From: Acidobacteriota bacterium
GTDB lineage: Bacteria; Acidobacteriota; Terriglobia; Acidiferrales; UBA7541
Reading direction: 5' to 3'
Assembly: GCA_013289835.1 (NCBI GenBank)
Contig: JABCZG010000025.1
Location: 1-64,000 of the forward strand
DNA: 64,000 bases
Part shown: piece by piece, positions 62,411-64,000 of the stretch
Layout: each line of letters starts with the position of its first letter
Numbering within the stretch: the stretch's first letter is position 1
Position numbers and translations under genes: made by a program
Notes under the pieces: model-generated
Database searches by the model: none
Told to the model about the DNA's origin: nothing
The model's input: the letters and a program-made list of their open reading frames with translations, nothing else

Positions 62411-63019
62411 ATGGGCGCCGAAGTGGTTTGCAAAGTGCGGTTCGGCAAGCAAGAGTCCGAAGGGAAGGCCTTGCTCGAAACGAGTGAGATTCTTTTCCGA
62501 GGCGCGTTCCGCCTGAAAATTCCTTTTTCCTCGATCCGATCGGCAAAAGCTGTGAATGGCGAACTCCGCTTGCAGACCGCGGAAGGCTCCGCCGTCTTTC
62601 ATCTCGGCCCGGCCGCCGAAAAATGGCACGACAAAATCCTCCATCCCAAGTCGCGCATTGAAAAGCTCGGCGTGAAACCGGAAGCAAAAGTCGCTTTGCT
62701 GGGCGAATTTGAACCCGAATTTGTTCGCGAAGTCGCCGGGCTCACAAAATCCGTGAGTAAAGGCAGAGTGGCGGTTGACTCGGAGTGGATCTTCTTTGCT
62801 GCGGATTCGAAAGGTGAGCTCGCTAGACTTCCTAAACTCGCGAAATCAATTCGACGCGCAACGGCCCTCTGGATCGTCTATCCCAAAGGCCAAACGCAAA
62901 TCACCGAAAACGACGTCCTCGCCGCCGCCCGCAAGTCCGGCCTGAAAGACGTCAAGGTCGTCGGTTTTTCTTCCACTAACACCGCATTGAAATTCGTCAT
63001 TCCTCTTTCACAAAGATGA
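62411..63019 (+). CDS. Two-part protein with DUF3052-like C-terminal half
   Basis: 202 residues. The C-terminal half (about 95-202) matches the DUF3052 pattern: ATALWIVYPKGQTQITENDV, then GLKDVKVVGFSSTNTALKFV. The N-terminal half (FGKQESEGKALLETSEILFR, IPFSSIRSAKAVNGELRLQT) looks like a small PH/GRAM-like beta domain, but I cannot name it. No signal peptide. Function unknown. Confidence 0.72.
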   Translation: MGAEVVCKVRFGKQESEGKALLETSEILFRGAFRLKIPFSSIRSAKAVNGELRLQTAEGSAVFHLGPAAEKWHDKILHPKSRIEKLGVKPEAKVALLGEFEPEFVREVAGLTKSVSKGRVAVDSEWIFFAADSKGELARLPKLAKSIRRATALWIVYPKGQTQITENDVLAAARKSGLKDVKVVGFSSTNTALKFVIPLSQR

Positions 63020-63095
63020 GCGATCGCCAACTACGCTCAACGATCCCTGCCAGTTTCGAGTTTCACTTTTCCATTTTCATCTCTAAGATGGCCGC

Positions 63096-64000
63096 ATGAG
63101 CACTTTGCTTGAGGTGCGCGGCCTCACTGTGGAATTGCCGACCGCAGCGGGTTGGGTGCGGCCGGTCAATGAAGTGTCGCTGCGCATCGGGGCGGGCGAA
63201 TCGCTAGGGCTGGTTGGCGAATCCGGCAGCGGGAAAACAATGTTGTCGCTGGCGCTGATGGGATTGTTGCCGTTAGGAGCGCGAGTCAGCGGCGAAGCAT
63301 CGCTGGCGACGAAAACTTCAACAAAGAAATTGACGGTGCTGAGCGAACGCGAGTGGCGCGACGTTCGCGGCGCGGAAATCGCCATGGTCTTTCAGGAGCC
63401 GATGACTTCGCTGAATCCGGTGATGCGCATCGGGGCACAAGTTGAAGAAGCGATTCGCGCGCATCAACCAAAGCTTCCAGGCAACGAAGTGAAGCGCAGA
63501 GCCATCGATGCTTTGCTCCGCGCCGCCGTTCCCGAACCCGAAGCGCGCGCGGAGCAGTTTCCGCACCAGCTTTCTGGCGGCCTGCGGCAGCGCGCCATGA
63601 TCGCCATGGCGTTGGCCGCGGGGCCGCGGCTTCTGATCGCCGACGAGCCGACCACTGCGCTCGACGTCACCGTGCAAAAACAAATCCTGGATTTGCTCGA
63701 TGGCCTCCGCCGCGAGCTGCAGCTCGGCCTGCTCTTCATCACGCACGATCTCGGCGTCGTCGCCCAAGTCGCCGAGCGCGTAGCGGTGATGTACGCGGGA
63801 CGCATCATTGAAGAAGGTCCCGCTCGCGAAGTTCTCGCGAGGCCGCTCCATCCCTACACGCAGGGCTTGCTGAAGGCTTCACCAACCCTCAAGCGCGGCG
63901 CGCTCACGCCAATTCCCGGCACCGTGCCTCAGCTCACGGCGCTTCCGCCCGGCTGCGCGTTCGAACCCCGCTGCCACCTTCGCCTCGCCGAATGCACCGC
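63096..64000 (+). CDS. oppD: Oligopeptide/dipeptide ABC transporter ATP-binding protein (partial)
   Basis: Runs off the right edge; 301 codons visible, enough for nearly the full family length. Walker A GESGSGKT, Q-loop MVFQEPMTSLNP, signature LSGGLRQR, Walker B LLIADEPTTALD, H-loop ITHDLGVVAQ, and the C-terminal oligopeptide-specific Cys region ALPPGCAFEPRCHLRLAEC, a likely [4Fe-4S]-type motif. Couples ATP to import of peptides (or nickel/other DppD-type substrates). The rest of the operon is probably outside the window. Confidence 0.9.
   Translation, partial: MSTLLEVRGLTVELPTAAGWVRPVNEVSLRIGAGESLGLVGESGSGKTMLSLALMGLLPLGARVSGEASLATKTSTKKLTVLSEREWRDVRGAEIAMVFQEPMTSLNPVMRIGAQVEEAIRAHQPKLPGNEVKRRAIDALLRAAVPEPEARAEQFPHQLSGGLRQRAMIAMALAAGPRLLIADEPTTALDVTVQKQILDLLDGLRRELQLGLLFITHDLGVVAQVAERVAVMYAGRIIEEGPAREVLARPLHPYTQGLLKASPTLKRGALTPIPGTVPQLTALPPGCAFEPRCHLRLAECT

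Overview
The window is a gene-dense, GC-rich bacterial chromosome segment with no phage, insertion sequence, CRISPR array, rRNA or tRNA that I can support. The protein set suggests a heterotrophic soil-type member of Acidobacteriota. The evidence is a TonB-dependent receptor with an N-terminal carboxypeptidase-like domain, secreted glycoside hydrolases beside a sodium/sugar symporter, PAS-rich kinases, and families of palindromic repeats at gene 3' ends. This assignment is inferred from protein character, not from a search.

Layout. 1-650 is C-rich apparently non-coding DNA ending in a structured repeat. 690-4009 (minus) holds a Bcp-type peroxiredoxin, gatB, a small membrane protein and a PP-loop ATPase. 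4074-9850 (minus) is a vitamin B12 uptake locus: a BtuB-like receptor and btuF-btuC-btuD, each unit headed by its own cobalamin riboswitch. 9909-10733 is an enoyl-CoA hydratase family gene. 10999-18506 is a maltodextrin block: CBM9-like protein, GH13, GH31 and an SSS symporter. 18858-23841 holds a glutathione peroxidase and a LolD/FtsX/AttH exporter-type operon. 24007-30722 is a signalling island: a membrane NarL-type kinase, its response regulator, a receiver-only protein, a hybrid kinase and a GAF protein. 30964-38723 is mixed: folK, a DUF6569-like protein, a degenerate receiver, a beta-propeller, an SplB-like radical SAM enzyme, a Cys-cluster protein and an SPFH/ribbon-helix-helix pair. 38852-44091 holds a flavin monooxygenase and a TetR-HlyD-ABC-ABC efflux operon. 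44248-48447 holds a SYLF lipoprotein-like gene, dacB, a LOG-family gene and a secreted TonB-like protein. 48620-56800 carries core genes mutS2, amidohydrolase, dnaG and rpoD. 56872-64000 holds HicBA, DUF1648, an MscK/MscS-like channel, DinB, MFS, SRPBCC, DUF3052-like and the start of an oppD-like gene.

The most notable finding is at 690-1151. The peroxiredoxin frame is open except for one TGA placed exactly at the peroxidatic cysteine of the PxxxTxxC motif. A hairpin with a bulged U and a G-U apical loop follows at bacterial SECIS distance. I read it as a selenocysteine-containing, otherwise cysteine-free peroxiredoxin that ordinary gene callers truncate.

Other points of interest are three covarying terminator hairpins sharing one upstream box, a duplicated roughly 125-bp 3' element behind bcp and dnaG, two differently wired B12 riboswitches, and palindromic operators at the TetR and SPFH/RHH promoters.
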